Source: Hermetia illucens
Lineage: Eukaryota > Arthropoda > Insecta > Diptera > Stratiomyidae
NCBI RefSeq assembly: GCF_905115235.1
Contig: NC_051851.1
Location: forward strand, 66,647,559-66,711,558
Direction of reading: 5' to 3'
DNA: 64,000 bases
Shown: piece after piece, positions 23,201 to 32,777 of the stretch
Layout: every line of letters starts with the position of its first letter
Position numbering within the stretch: the first letter of the stretch is position 1
Position numbers and translations under genes: made by a program
Notes under the pieces: model-generated
Databases searched by the model: none
The model's input: only the letters and a program-made list of their open reading frames with translations
Told to the model about the DNA's origin: nothing

Positions 23201-26200
23201 CACAAATAAAGCCATCCTTGATTTCATCCCTTATTCGAATTCGTTAAAGATGCAATTTATAATCTAAATTGGTTACAGTTTATTATACATTAGAATTCTA
23301 AGCAATCATTTTACCTATTAATGAACTACTGACGCAATATGTGCTGCACAGTTACTCATCGAAAAACACTCGGGGAGCATCACTCTTTCTACATTGCATT
23401 TCTGGATCTAGAGAAGGCATTTGACAGTGTTCCACACAAATTCGTCTAATATGTTCTGTGGCAACATCAGGTGCTAGAGGAACTCTTGAGCTGGATTAAA
23501 CTATTCTACTGCGATTCGAAGGGTAAAGCCAAGTATATCATAGCCGCTTCATGTCTCTGTCGGTGTTCACCGACAGAGACGCTCCTCCCCTGTTCTCTTT
23601 ATGGACAGTCTCACACAGGACATCCAAAGCTCACTGTCCTATATACTGTTCTATACAGATGATGTTTTCCTAGCGTCTCACAACAGAGCTGATCTTGAGC
23701 AACTTATCCAAAGTGGTCCATTTTTGGTGACCGACCCCAATGAAATCGGGATTATCACTGTCAGTGATGTTGCTACTGGGATTCGTTGTAACTAATTTGG
23801 TTTTTTTGCCTACATTTTTGTCTGCTTTTTGTTTATATTTATTCTCAGCGATCAGTACATTCTACTTCATAGTCGCGAGAATATGTTGTAGTGTCCTCAG
23901 CTTTGCGACATGTGCAACATTTCATTCGCCTTATCCAGTGACAATCTGTGGTGCATTCGCTAATATGCAGCATTTCTTCCTTTTCTTACGTGTTAGTTCT
24001 CGTTAGCTTCTCCAATACACTCCTTCCAATTTCCCAATTCCCATCCCGACATTCACTTATATTAAAAATTTAATTTTTAAAATGATCAATTTAATTTTCA
24101 TTTTGTTCATTTTTTCGCAAAACCCTATCTTTACCCAAAACCTAAAACCCATGCCCATTTAGATATTTCAAATTTAAATATAATAATTTCCTAATATTGC
24201 AAAATGAACGTTGAAGTTTGCTTACAAATAAGCGGGACGAATGGAAATTTATTGTTGTAATGATTTGGCTCATGAAAATTTGATGTAATTGTTGCTATTG
24301 TTACCATCGACATTAAATCTAAGTCCAAGGTCGGGGTCGATGAAAGTAAAAAATAAGTAAGCGATGATGACGATGAAATCCGCGCACGCAATCCTGGAAT
24401 TTTGCTAGCCTTGCTCCCAGTAGATAGGAAGAGATTTTGGCATGCTGCAGATTAATTAAACCAACCTTTATGGTGCTTATAATACATCAATTTTCGGGGA
24501 TTCTTTTTACTGATTGACTTGACTCTTTTTTGACCTTCACAAAAATTTATTCAGAATCCACCATCGGTCTACGGCTGCCTTACTAAGGAACTTCAGACAC
24601 CCCGGTTTTGCGTCGAGGGCTACCAGTTCGAAATCGATAAAAATTGTCTGGCGTCCTGGTCTACGCCATCGCTGCACATTAGGCAGAGTCTGCCACGTTT
24701 TGTTTTTCTACAATACTGGGTCATTGTCATTCATACGGATTAAGTGATCCGCCCACCGTAACCGATTGAGTCGGATTTTATCCACAACTAGACGGTCGTG
24801 GTATCGCTACTAACTTTCGTCATTGTATACAGTATGGAATCTTCTATCCTCCTGGGAGGAACGCTAAAATCCTTTGGAAGATTCTTCTCTTGAACGCGGC
24901 TAAGAGTTCACAATTTGTCTTGTTAAGGACCTAAATCTGCGAGGAATACATGAGGGCGGGCAAGATCGCACAATGGAAAAAGAGTGTAAGCCTCTCGAAA
25001 AATCTTAAATTAACCTGAAGCACATTATTAAACGACGACGGTGGCGCGTAAGTGTGGCCATAGGAGTTAATGATATATTACGTCTCGTTGTCATTTAATG
25101 CAAGAAAATGCTGTTAAATTCTTTGAAAATGGCTCCTATAGTGACCGCTTCGATGGTTTTCATCTTAATGTAATTTTAGGTAGGAAGCTTCGATTTAATC
25201 AATATTATCAGGGCGACAGCCTGGGTCTTATCTGAACTTATCAGTATCGTAAGTTCCAGAGGCCCTGTTCTCTCGTGAAGATTATCATAGATATTGCCTT
25301 TATATCCCTTCCAGGTAGGGTCTTCCTTGTCCATTCGATTATCCTCGCCCATTTAAATCAAATGGCCTCTCATCACAGCCTGATGAGTCGCATGAGTCAT
25401 AGATAAAGACTGTAGTTACGATGTCTATATTAGATTTTTGTTGTTATTATTGTTCTCCATAATATTACTTGATCTATCATCGATACAGCGCTAGAAAAAT
25501 GAACCTTATTATTTTATTTCTTGTTTCCATCGTCGACTCCTGCATCCAGATATTACTAGCTAAAGTCAATGACTGTAGAATGAAACTTGATCTAAAATTA
25601 TTTCATCTATTATTATGTATTTCCTTTTTGAGGTTTTGTATAAAACAAAACAAAAATCAAATTACTGTTGTGTATCTACCACACTATCACTGTGAAGCCA
25701 GATACTAACGCGAGTCGACTCTAATTAGTACAGTACTTTCCAGAGCAAATTAGATGCGTAGGAAGGTCTTGAGTCGAACGTTCAATTAGGAACAAATAGA
25801 GTGTCATGCATCCGAATATCCACAGATTAGAAAACACGAAATCCTTTATACCTAAAGCGTGCAACTTCCGGGTTCCCGACTTTTCATTTACGAGTACTTT
25901 AGCTGTGAAATGGAATCGCAGTCTCAGACTAGCTACAAAATGGAATAATATATTTAAATGAATGTATCGACTGTTACTGAGAATTTATTTCTATGCCCGG
26001 CATAACATATATTCTATAGATCATATTTTAACCACCTATGCTTGGTAATTTCAGAAAACCTTGACACACTACATCCGCCGACACAATAGTAGCGGGGTAC
26101 CACGACAGGCTGGGTTCGGAAAGATTTTGGTTATCATCACACCATTTGTAGCAGTGGGTGGTGTTGCTACTTATGCAAAGTATGATACTGAGGTAACACT

Positions 26201-28718
26201 TTTGACGGCACTTTTCTCTAAAATGTCTCCCCTCTTCAAACAGATATGATGATGAATTTCGAAAAACACTCGTGAAGAATGTTCCAGGTGCTGATTCTAT
26301 TCTAAAAGTGGTGCTACAGGAAGAGAATCCATTTGAAGATGTTTCTAAGAAATTCAGCAGTGTAACTTCAAGCGTCACAGGCTTGTTCGGAGGAGGGGAC
26401 AGTCAGACATCTGACACAAAACCAAAAAGTAAGTTTGCTGTATTTATTTGGTTTGTAAAAATTGTAATGATTCATTTTCTGTAGAGGTAGAAATCACAGA
26501 AGTTAAACTACCCACCCAAAAACCTGTAAGTATTTCTAGTTCCTCCTCAAGCAAAGCACCTTCCTCACAATCGGATTCTATTATTCCCGTTCCTTTACCT
26601 CCAATAACTTCCGATCCCACGAAGACTACTGCAACTGCCACAAAACAAGAAAAAAAAGAAAGTACTGCATCAACTGCAACACCAGCTGCAGCACCATCGA
26701 AACCTATCACAGTCTCAAAACCCACAGATAGCATTCCATCCGATATCCAAGAATTGGAGAAGGCAGTGGAGTTAGCAGCTGCACTTGCTGTCGAAGAGTA
26801 CAATAAGGCAATTGGTGTTCTCAAGTCGTAAGTTTATCGGTTTGCGCTGAAGATTCTTTGGAGATATTCATGTTATTGCTTCAGATATAACGAAGAGATC
26901 AAGAAGGTCGTCGATCATGCTATCGAAAAGTTAGACCCCACAGCGTGGATTGCTATGAAAAATAAAACCAGTGCCCGCGATACCACAGTCGAGCATGCTG
27001 AAAATTCCGCTCGTGATGCTTTGAATAAGATGGGTTTGTTGTTTAAAAAGCATGCATCGTTATTTTGTTGCATTAATTCGTTCTCATTGTTTAGATCAAT
27101 GTCAAGCTGCCTTATCCAAACATGCCAACACAGTGAGTGCCGAACGTCTTGATGCCATACGAAATAAAATTCGAACGTTGAACGATCACATTAATGGACG
27201 TAAGGATGAATTGTATCGTACGAAGGACTCTGCTGTTCTTTCCGAGAAATATTGGAAGAAAGTAGAGAGCGCTCGAAATTACTTCCTAGACGAGATCGCG
27301 GCTATTTTTCCGGGTCTCAACTTGGCTGAGAAGAAACTGAACCTGAACAAAGATGATTTGGACTTGTTTATAACTCATGCCTATTCACATGTTCTGGCAT
27401 ATCAGAAAGAATTGCAACGTTTACAATTGGAAGGAGAAATGCGACTCAAGCGTGCCATTGATGCATTGCGGGGGGAGGATCAGACGGAAGCAGTGCGAGC
27501 TCAAGTTGATTTCTACTTGGAGAAAGAGCGGCGAGATATGGCTCTTGAGAATCAGAAAAAGGTCTCGAGAATTATTGCAGAATCAGAAAAGGAGTTGAAA
27601 AAACAACTGAAAAGGCAGTCGGAGGCGCATGTTGACCATCTCCATGACGCACTGACACAAAAGGAAACAGAGTTAAGACGTACGTTCATGCGGGAATTAG
27701 ACGAGAAGATTTCAACGGAGAAAGCTGCATACAAATTGCAACTAGCTTCAATGTTGGGCAAATTGAAGGGAATGGATGCCGCTCTAAAAGGTAAGATTCT
27801 TGCTATTTTTGTTTAAATAGACATATATCATGTTTATGAATAATATATTTAATTATGCACGCAATTAGAAATCGATGAGGAATTGAGAGGTACATTAGAT
27901 ACAACGAAACTATTTAGCATTGGAAGATTGTACCTTCAATTGTTTTTTACATTAATTTATTATTTCTATTAGCTCGTGCTGAGTCGGAACGGTGTGCTCA
28001 TCAGGCGCAGGCGTTATGGGCGGCATGTCAAGCACTTTGGGCTTCAGTGAGGACTGGCGATCCAGGGGTCCATTGGCAATTGAAACTTCGCCCGCTATCC
28101 AGTGAAATTAAGGCAGTCGGTAGGGCAGCAGGTAAAGTGATTGTTGAATGTGGGTAGATGTTGGTCATACAAATAATTAATGTTTGGTTACAGCGGAAGG
28201 TGATGAACTAGTTACTGTCGTTCTCCAAAGTCTCCCTAAGGAAGCACTAGCACGAGGTGTCTACCCTGAAGATGCATTACGCGAACGCTTTATCAATGTA
28301 GAGCGAGTAGCGAGAAAAGTTGCCCTAGTTCCAGAGGAGGGTGCTTCTTTGCCTGTCTATCTTTTGTCCTATCTCCAATCTATGCTGATAATGCGTCCTG
28401 ATAATCCTATCTCGCAGGAAGAACTAGAAAACAAAGTTTTCGATTTCAGCAAATTAGATACTTATGATGTTTTGAATCGAGCCAGGTAATTTAACTTTTC
28501 ATCTTCTGACTGACGTTACCTGAATGGTTGAATCGTTTAGGTATTTCTTGGATCGTGGAGACTTAACGCAAGCTGTGAAATACTTGAACCTCCTGCAAGG
28601 TGCACCACGAAAAGTGGCAAATGATTGGCTGAAGGAAGCACGTCTTTTGCTTGAGACACAACAGGCTTCAAATACTTTAATGGCACATGCAGCAGCTAGC
28701 GGTCTATTATACTTGTAG
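20255..28718 (+). CDS. Mitofilin: MICOS complex subunit Mic60 (mitofilin)
   Basis: Mic60 builds crista junctions in the mitochondrial inner membrane. Nine exons join in phase: 20255-20299, 26055-26179, 26244-26428, 26485-26827, 26885-27033, 27095-27790, 27973-28131, 28194-28485 and 28541-28718 (723 aa). Exon 1 encodes 15 residues of a basic presequence ([15 protein letters not shown]). Exon 2 adds [10 protein letters not shown] and the membrane anchor at about residues 38-56 ([17 protein letters not shown]). Exon 4 is a Ser/Pro/Thr-rich linker. Exons 5-6 are a long coiled coil. Exons 7-9 are the mitofilin domain, with [44 protein letters not shown] and the end [10 protein letters not shown]. 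In exon 2 the donor must be GCAAA/GTATGA; a later GT would put a stop in exon 3. Intron 1 is 5.75 kb and full of mobile elements; the others are 55-180 bases. A possible extra 21-nt exon lies at 27869. Confidence 0.93.
20300..21785. other. Mic60 intron 1, first part; no element recognised
   Basis: Non-coding by position. Short frames at 20549-20791, 20925-21159 and 21318-21518 carry no motif I know and are unlikely to be genes. The sequence is AT-rich. Confidence 0.4.
21790..22065 (+). mobile_element. LINE RT fragment in Mic60 intron 1
   Basis: The plus frame starting near 21795 reads [20 protein letters not shown], a decayed form of the RT motif RPISLLS..GKIFE.VL. About 80 codons remain. 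The clade is not determined. Confidence 0.45.
22295..22367 (+). other. Nested hairpin, hammerhead-like
   Basis: Outer arms 22301-22313 and 22349-22361 pair at 12 of 13 positions. Between them lie a TTGATGA (22326-22332) and a 5-bp inner stem, CGGTA with TACCG (22333-22337 and 22345-22349), followed by GAAA (22349-22352). Read as a type III hammerhead, helix III, U16.1, GAAA and most of the CUGAUGA core are present. The core C is U, helix II needs one bulge and helix I is weak. It is 0.4 kb upstream of a Penelope-like endonuclease remnant on the same strand. Confidence 0.35.
22780..23150 (+). mobile_element. Penelope-like element, GIY-YIG endonuclease part (decayed)
   Basis: [20 protein letters not shown] matches the CxxCxKxYIGQTxR start of the Penelope-type GIY-YIG endonuclease. 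After it come [26 protein letters not shown] and [17 protein letters not shown], in the order expected for that domain. No RT was found next to it, so it is a 5'-truncated and broken remnant. Confidence 0.6.
23370..23730 (+). mobile_element. LINE RT palm fragment in Mic60 intron 1
   Basis: Frames at 23390-23730 read [15 protein letters not shown] (RT domain 3), [34 protein letters not shown] (domain 4) and [20 protein letters not shown] (catalytic box, YADD changed to YTDD). The order is right for an RT, but the frame changes several times. Confidence 0.65.
23820..24540. other. AT-rich stretch of Mic60 intron 1
   Basis: No coding or repeat signal beyond low-complexity A/T runs near 24050-24190. 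Confidence 0.4.
24550..25010 (-). mobile_element. RTE-like LINE copy D, 3' end
   Basis: The block from CCTTACTAAGGAACTTCAGA through GTCTACGCCATCGCTGCACA and CGGATTAAGTGATCCGCCCA matches the 3' ends of copies B and E nearly base for base in places. Another short piece of the same end (CATAGATATTGCCTTTATA) lies at 25286-25310. Confidence 0.75.
25630..25890 (+). repeat. Palindrome-ended repeat family, short copy
   Basis: It starts with the palindrome GTTTTGTATAAAACAAAAC (25633-25651) and ends with CTTCCGGGTTCCCGACTT (25870-25887). It is about 260 bases, so the middle is deleted relative to the 29-kb copy. It lies in Mic60 intron 1. Confidence 0.6.
27869..27889 (+). other. Candidate 21-nt microexon of Mic60
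   Basis: Inside the 182-base intron between exons 6 and 7, an AG acceptor (CGCAATTAG) and a GT donor (GTACAT) bracket 21 bases. Both neighbours use phase 1, so inclusion inserts seven residues (EIDEELR, with the split codon) and keeps frame. The standard protein aligns without gap to human MIC60 here when this exon is skipped. The acceptor has a weak pyrimidine tract, so it may be alternative or not used. Confidence 0.35.
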
Positions 28719-29080
28719 GCAATGTGTACAACTGTACTGTATGTGTAAAATGCAAATGAAAATTGTTTTGAGAATTCGTTTCTTGGTTTCTTTTACTTTG
28801 TACGAATTCACATAATATGAAAATGAGGAGGAAAATACACTGTTTACATCTATTCATTGCAATATCATTTTGAAACATTCACTAAGCGCTTATAAGGGGA
28901 GAGATTGGGAGGGTGGCACAGATAAGAAATTCTGATTGAGCATTTCTTGATTATGACGTGGTGTTAGCACATTACGTATGGGTGCTTCAGTTTTTTGTCT
29001 AAGTTTCATAGCTTTCACCAAGGAAACGATTTTCAATGGGTAGTTTCCCTGTGTGGCAAGAACCGTGGAGTTATCACCGT
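28719..29080. other. Mic60 3' UTR and flank
   Basis: About 360 bases after the Mic60 stop. No canonical AATAAA is seen on the plus strand here, and no other feature was recognised. Confidence 0.4.
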
Positions 29081-29082
29081 TT

Positions 29083-29922
29083 TTAAGGCTTTGTTTTACA
29101 CAAATCGCTTTACTATCTCTCTGTCACAGGCATTTTTCTCGGAAACGGTTGCAGCGATTGACACCAAATTTGGTGGAAAGGTAGAAACTTTGAGCGCTCA
29201 CGCATTACATCATTCTACGACTTTAAGGGGATATCCATTTTGTTTACCAAATATAGTCATGTGGGGTATCAAATGAAAGCTGAAGCCGATCTTAATTTTC
29301 ATATTTGCTGGAAAGGTGGGGAGGGTGGGGGTCGAAAATGACCATTCTCAGAAACTACTCACTCGAAAAATCTGAAAAAAATCAAGAAGCTGCCACTATA
29401 TGCTGCCTAGGTTACGAAATACCCTCTATACAGATATCTTCTCAAATAAAATTAATAATAATATATTACTATAATGTTTAGTTATTGACTCCAAAATCCC
29501 CTTTACGTTCATCCTAGAACCAGAAAATTTTGCAGCAATGTAGGCTATAACATAGAGCATCATCTAGCTTTGGTGGAAATCGCAGTATAACTAACAAAGC
29601 TATAATAGGTCAAAGCGGTCGCTTCTGCGCAAATTCAACACTTTGAATGTCAGTATCACGCAAAATAGAGCACCATCTAGCTTTGGTGGAAATCGCACTA
29701 TAACTAACAAAGCTATAATAGGTCAAAGCGGTCGCTTCTGCGCAAATTCAACACTTTGAATGTCAGTATCACGCAAAATAGGATATTCTCATATAATATA
29801 TGCATATATTGCGTGCCAGATACTAATGGGACAAATCTCCACTCAAATGTTTTTATGAAAGAAATACACGAAACCGTTCATACCTGAAGCGTCCAGCTTC
29901 CGGTTTCCCGACTTGTTTATAA
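29083..29922 (+). repeat. Palindrome-ended repeat family, longest copy
   Basis: From AAGGCTTTGTTTTACACAAA (half-decayed palindrome) to CTTCCGGTTTCCCGACTTGT, about 840 bases. Order of shared blocks: GGCATTTTTCTCGGAAACGG, GGTGGAAAGGTAGAAACT, TATAGTCATGTGGGGTATCA, CTCAGAAACTACTCACTCGA, ATCAAGAAGCTGCCACTATA, then an AT-rich part and the CGGTTTCCCGACTT end. It encodes nothing. It is the reference copy for the family in this window. Confidence 0.7.
29553..29778 (+). repeat. 113-bp tandem duplication inside the repeat copy
   Basis: Two head-to-tail units starting at 29553 and 29666 (TAGAGCATCATCTAGC versus TAGAGCACCATCTAGC) differ at about two positions by eye. Other copies in the window do not show the doubling. 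Confidence 0.85.
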
Positions 29923-29970
29923 ATTCAAATCGCTCTAATGGCGCGCCGTGGACAAGGACTGATTCAAAAT

Positions 29971-30477
29971 TTAGGCTCTCGCAGTGATAGCAACTACAAA
30001 TGAATGCCTGTTCTGAGGTGATTGCGATTTTAAACTTTGGATGGCATAACAGTAGTGTGAAGAAATCAAGCTCCAAGGAAGTGGGATCAAATGATTCGAA
30101 TTCTTATTTACAATCCGACCTTTTTTTATATGCAGAATGAATACCTGGTTAGAAAGCAAGCAGATACCAAAGACGTACTCGGCCAGAAAGTAGCTGGCAG
30201 CTGCTTGAAGGACATTATCCATTGGAATCCTCGATGTTCTCCAGATAAATAGGAATAATTGAACAAGCATTAGAGTAGCGTATCGAGGGATGACGAATTG
30301 GGATTTCGATCTTCTACACTGCAGGATGAGCCTTCTATTTTTTAAGGATAGTCGATGGCCAATATTAGATATCGGATGATGATATTTAGATCCGATGCTT
30401 AGCATGTATTCTTCCACTGGACCACTTCTACCGAAAGGGCGTCTTATTCTGTGATAAAGATGAAAAATTCGACCCAA
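29971..30477 (-). CDS. Unassigned 168-codon ORF, possible exon or relic
   Basis: A single minus-strand frame of 168 codons in AT-rich DNA, long by chance standards here. Two hydrophobic stretches are visible: residues about 68-84 (TLMLVQLFLFIW) and about 96-118 (YFLAEYVFGICLLSNQVFIL). A possible donor, ATT/GTAAAT near 30113, would end an exon before the less convincing C-terminal part. The pattern would fit one exon of a multi-pass protein such as an insect chemoreceptor, but no diagnostic motif is present. The 3' part (29971-30076) is close to the end of the palindrome-ended repeat. Function unknown. Confidence 0.3.
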   Translation of the reverse strand: MGRIFHLYHRIRRPFGRSGPVEEYMLSIGSKYHHPISNIGHRLSLKNRRLILQCRRSKSQFVIPRYATLMLVQLFLFIWRTSRIPMDNVLQAAASYFLAEYVFGICLLSNQVFILHIKKGRIVNKNSNHLIPLPWSLISSHYCYAIQSLKSQSPQNRHSFVVAITARA

Positions 30478-30479
30478 GA

Positions 30480-31230
30480 GCAGTTTCTAATGGGCTTAAT
30501 GCGTGTGTAAGCATGGATAAATTGTCAGTCTATGCCGAAGAAGGTATTTTTTACATTGCTATGGAGTAGCCTAAAAGTTTGCCAAAATTGACAAAAATTG
30601 ATTTTGCATTTGAAACTTCGACTAACTGTGTATATTATGGTTGCTGTGTGCGGCATCTGTTGAAACACCTGCGAGCCCAATTTCGGAAAATAAAAATGTT
30701 ACTTGGACAGTATGGGTTTGATTCTTTTTAGGGCGCTCATTTTATTATCTTCCTAGGACTTGACATCAATGATGTTAATTTTTATATTTTTTGTATAATT
30801 TTTAATTTCGACTTGATATTTGGTAAATATTTACACACTTTCCTCCTTCCTCTTTTGGACTAATTTCATCTATTTCTTTTCTAAATTATCCAAAAGTAAT
30901 CGAACCTGGGAAAATTCACATTTAGCACGCTTAAAAGTTTAGTAGTTTCCTGCTACAGAAGAATAAAATATTAAGGAGTTACATACAGTTGCAGTGACTG
31001 GAATGATGACGTTTTCTTGATGTTTCTTCGACAGCATAGTAAATATTTATTAAAAAACTGTTAGAAACGTCCATTAACGCACGTTCTGGAGTACTTGCAA
31101 TTATGAAAAAAATACTTTAAAATGTCGGATTTATAGCTCTTCGGTAAAGAGTCCATTTTCTTGAAAATAACTTGCCCCGGAGGCGCAATCTGAAATCAGA
31201 ATTTCACACAATTTTCATTAATATAATATA
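30480..31230. other. AT-rich intergenic, nothing recognised
   Basis: No coding motif or clear repeat end. Confidence 0.4.
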
Positions 31231-31560
31231 TCATCTATTTTTAGATTTCAAACCAATTTATTTGAATTTTGTTGAGTCCTCGATTCCAAGGCCATATAGT
31301 ACTCCTTCTACGCCTACGAGCCATTCTACCTCTTTTTGTGGCTGTAGCTAAACGTAGGCAATATATTCGACGATGATGGTTGGAAAATTTATATACAGTT
31401 GCACTGGAGCAGCGACGTAACTCACTATAAATAGTTGTAACTTCGGACCTAATACTCCGACCGTTATGAAACAATGAAAAAGTGGTGAGAATATTCTTGG
31501 GATGTACTCAAAGAATAGGCAATATTTTTTTTTTATTTTTCCGACCAATACATATATATA
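31230..31560 (-). repeat. Left arm of a diverged inverted pair
   Basis: Read on the minus strand this resembles plus-strand 31870-32175. Shared landmarks: an A-rich run, CAAGAATATTCTCA, AGTATTAGGTCCGAAGTTAC versus AGCATTAGATCTGAATTTAC, and CAGCCACAAAA followed by GAATGGCTCGTAG versus GAACGGCTCGTAG. Both arms are partly open (77 codons here, 113 codons in the other), with SIRSEVTTIY matching SIRSEFTAIY. Confidence 0.5.
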
Positions 31561-31759
31561 TATAAATCCTTAAAGTGGAAATTAAAGGAATGGTCGTTGT
31601 GCCCATTGTGGTATTGGATTAGGGTTGAGTGTGGATTCATTAATGGTAGGCTTTTTATTCACAATGATGAGCAGCTGAAGTAGTGGAAGGAATACTTCAT
31701 CCTATTTTGCATCGTGTAACATCCGATAAACTCCTATTTTTGTGCATGATGCGGAACTT

Positions 31760-32182
31760 TTTCGAGGCCTCCTGCAGTTTTAGCAGAATCGTACTCAAGA
31801 TAACTGATAATCCATACCATATCGTCAGTCCCTTGACCATATGAATTATCGGGATTCTACTATAGACAGTTGTGATGACCGAGAAAATAAAAAAAATATA
31901 TATTGTATATTTGATGATCTCAAGAATATTCTCATCAAATTTCAAAAAGATTGGAGCATTAGATCTGAATTTACAGCTATTTATAACGCTTTGCCTCCAC
32001 TGTCGTTGTGTATACGAGTAGACTTTCGAACTTCGATCGCCGGGTATACTGTTTGTGGTGCAGCCACAAAAGAAGATAGAACGGCTCGTAGACAGTATCA
32101 ACATTATAAATTGATATTATGGAGGCTGCAGAAGGAATACTATATGACTCTGGAATCGACAACTCGATATAAGTTCAACTGA
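31760..32182 (+). repeat. Right arm of a diverged inverted pair
   Basis: Partner of 31230-31560. It holds a 113-codon frame (31841-32182) with KNILIKFQKDWSIRSEF and CGAATKEDRTARRQYQHYK. About 200-300 bases of unrelated sequence separate the arms. By eye identity is roughly two thirds. Whether it was ever protein-coding is unclear. Confidence 0.5.
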
Positions 32183-32189
32183 GTTGAAT

Positions 32190-32555
32190 TTAAACAGAAA
32201 GAAACAAACTTGAAATCATAAACGCGATTATCTCAGAAACGTGTTTTTTGAAAGTACCTTCGCGGCGGACACGATTACTAAAAGACTATTGAACGAATCA
32301 ACACCAAATTTATACTACTGATTTATTATGATGATAGTTTGTCGCCTAATGAAGGATTTTCAATCGTTTTAAAATATTTTTTTAAATAAAAAATCCAAAA
32401 ATTTATAGCTCGAAAAAGTAAAATTTTTGTTTTTTTGTTGTTTTTTTAAAACTTTGCATTTTGAAAAATACTTCAATCAGCGATTAGACAATATAATATA
32501 TGTACAAACGAAAAATTTTTGAAATTCTGGTTTCAGATGACATATGGTATGGCAC
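32190..32555. other. AT-rich stretch, nothing recognised
   Basis: Homopolymer-rich sequence between the inverted pair and the repeat at 32.6 kb. Confidence 0.4.
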
Positions 32556-32559
32556 TACT

Positions 32560-32777
32560 ATCTCAAAATTCATAAATTATCCGTATATAGGATTGTATAG
32601 TAAAATTCGATATAAAAGGATGTAAATCACTGTATGTGTGAGCGTTCACAGTTCCTACCTTTCCACGAAATTTCGCATCTATCTATCTCCGAAGAAAATG
32701 CGTATGGTGCACAAACAGACAGACAGACAGTAAACCGATTTTAATAAGGTTTTGTTTTACACAAAACCTTAATAAGT
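32560..32777 (-). repeat. Palindrome-ended repeat family, 5' part
   Basis: Carries the best-preserved palindrome, AAGGTTTTGTTTTACACAAA plus ACCTT (32751-32775), next to a CAGACAGACAGACAG microsatellite (32714-32729) and ACCGATTTTAATAAGG. It abuts the I-type LINE at its other side. Confidence 0.7.

Noticed and set aside
23553-23580. Perfect 13-bp inverted repeat around a TT
   Set aside because: It lies in LINE coding sequence that translates as the expected VGVH...SSPVLF motif, so the palindrome is most likely chance.
25378-25400. CTGATGAGTC, hammerhead core-like
   Set aside because: No GAAA or closing helices follow, and the stretch belongs to an RTE-like 3' end.
26180-26196. Alternative Mic60 exon 2 donor GAG/GTAACA
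   Set aside because: Joining it to exon 3 puts ATA TGA in frame at once; the earlier GTATGA donor restores [10 protein letters not shown] as in other Mic60 proteins.
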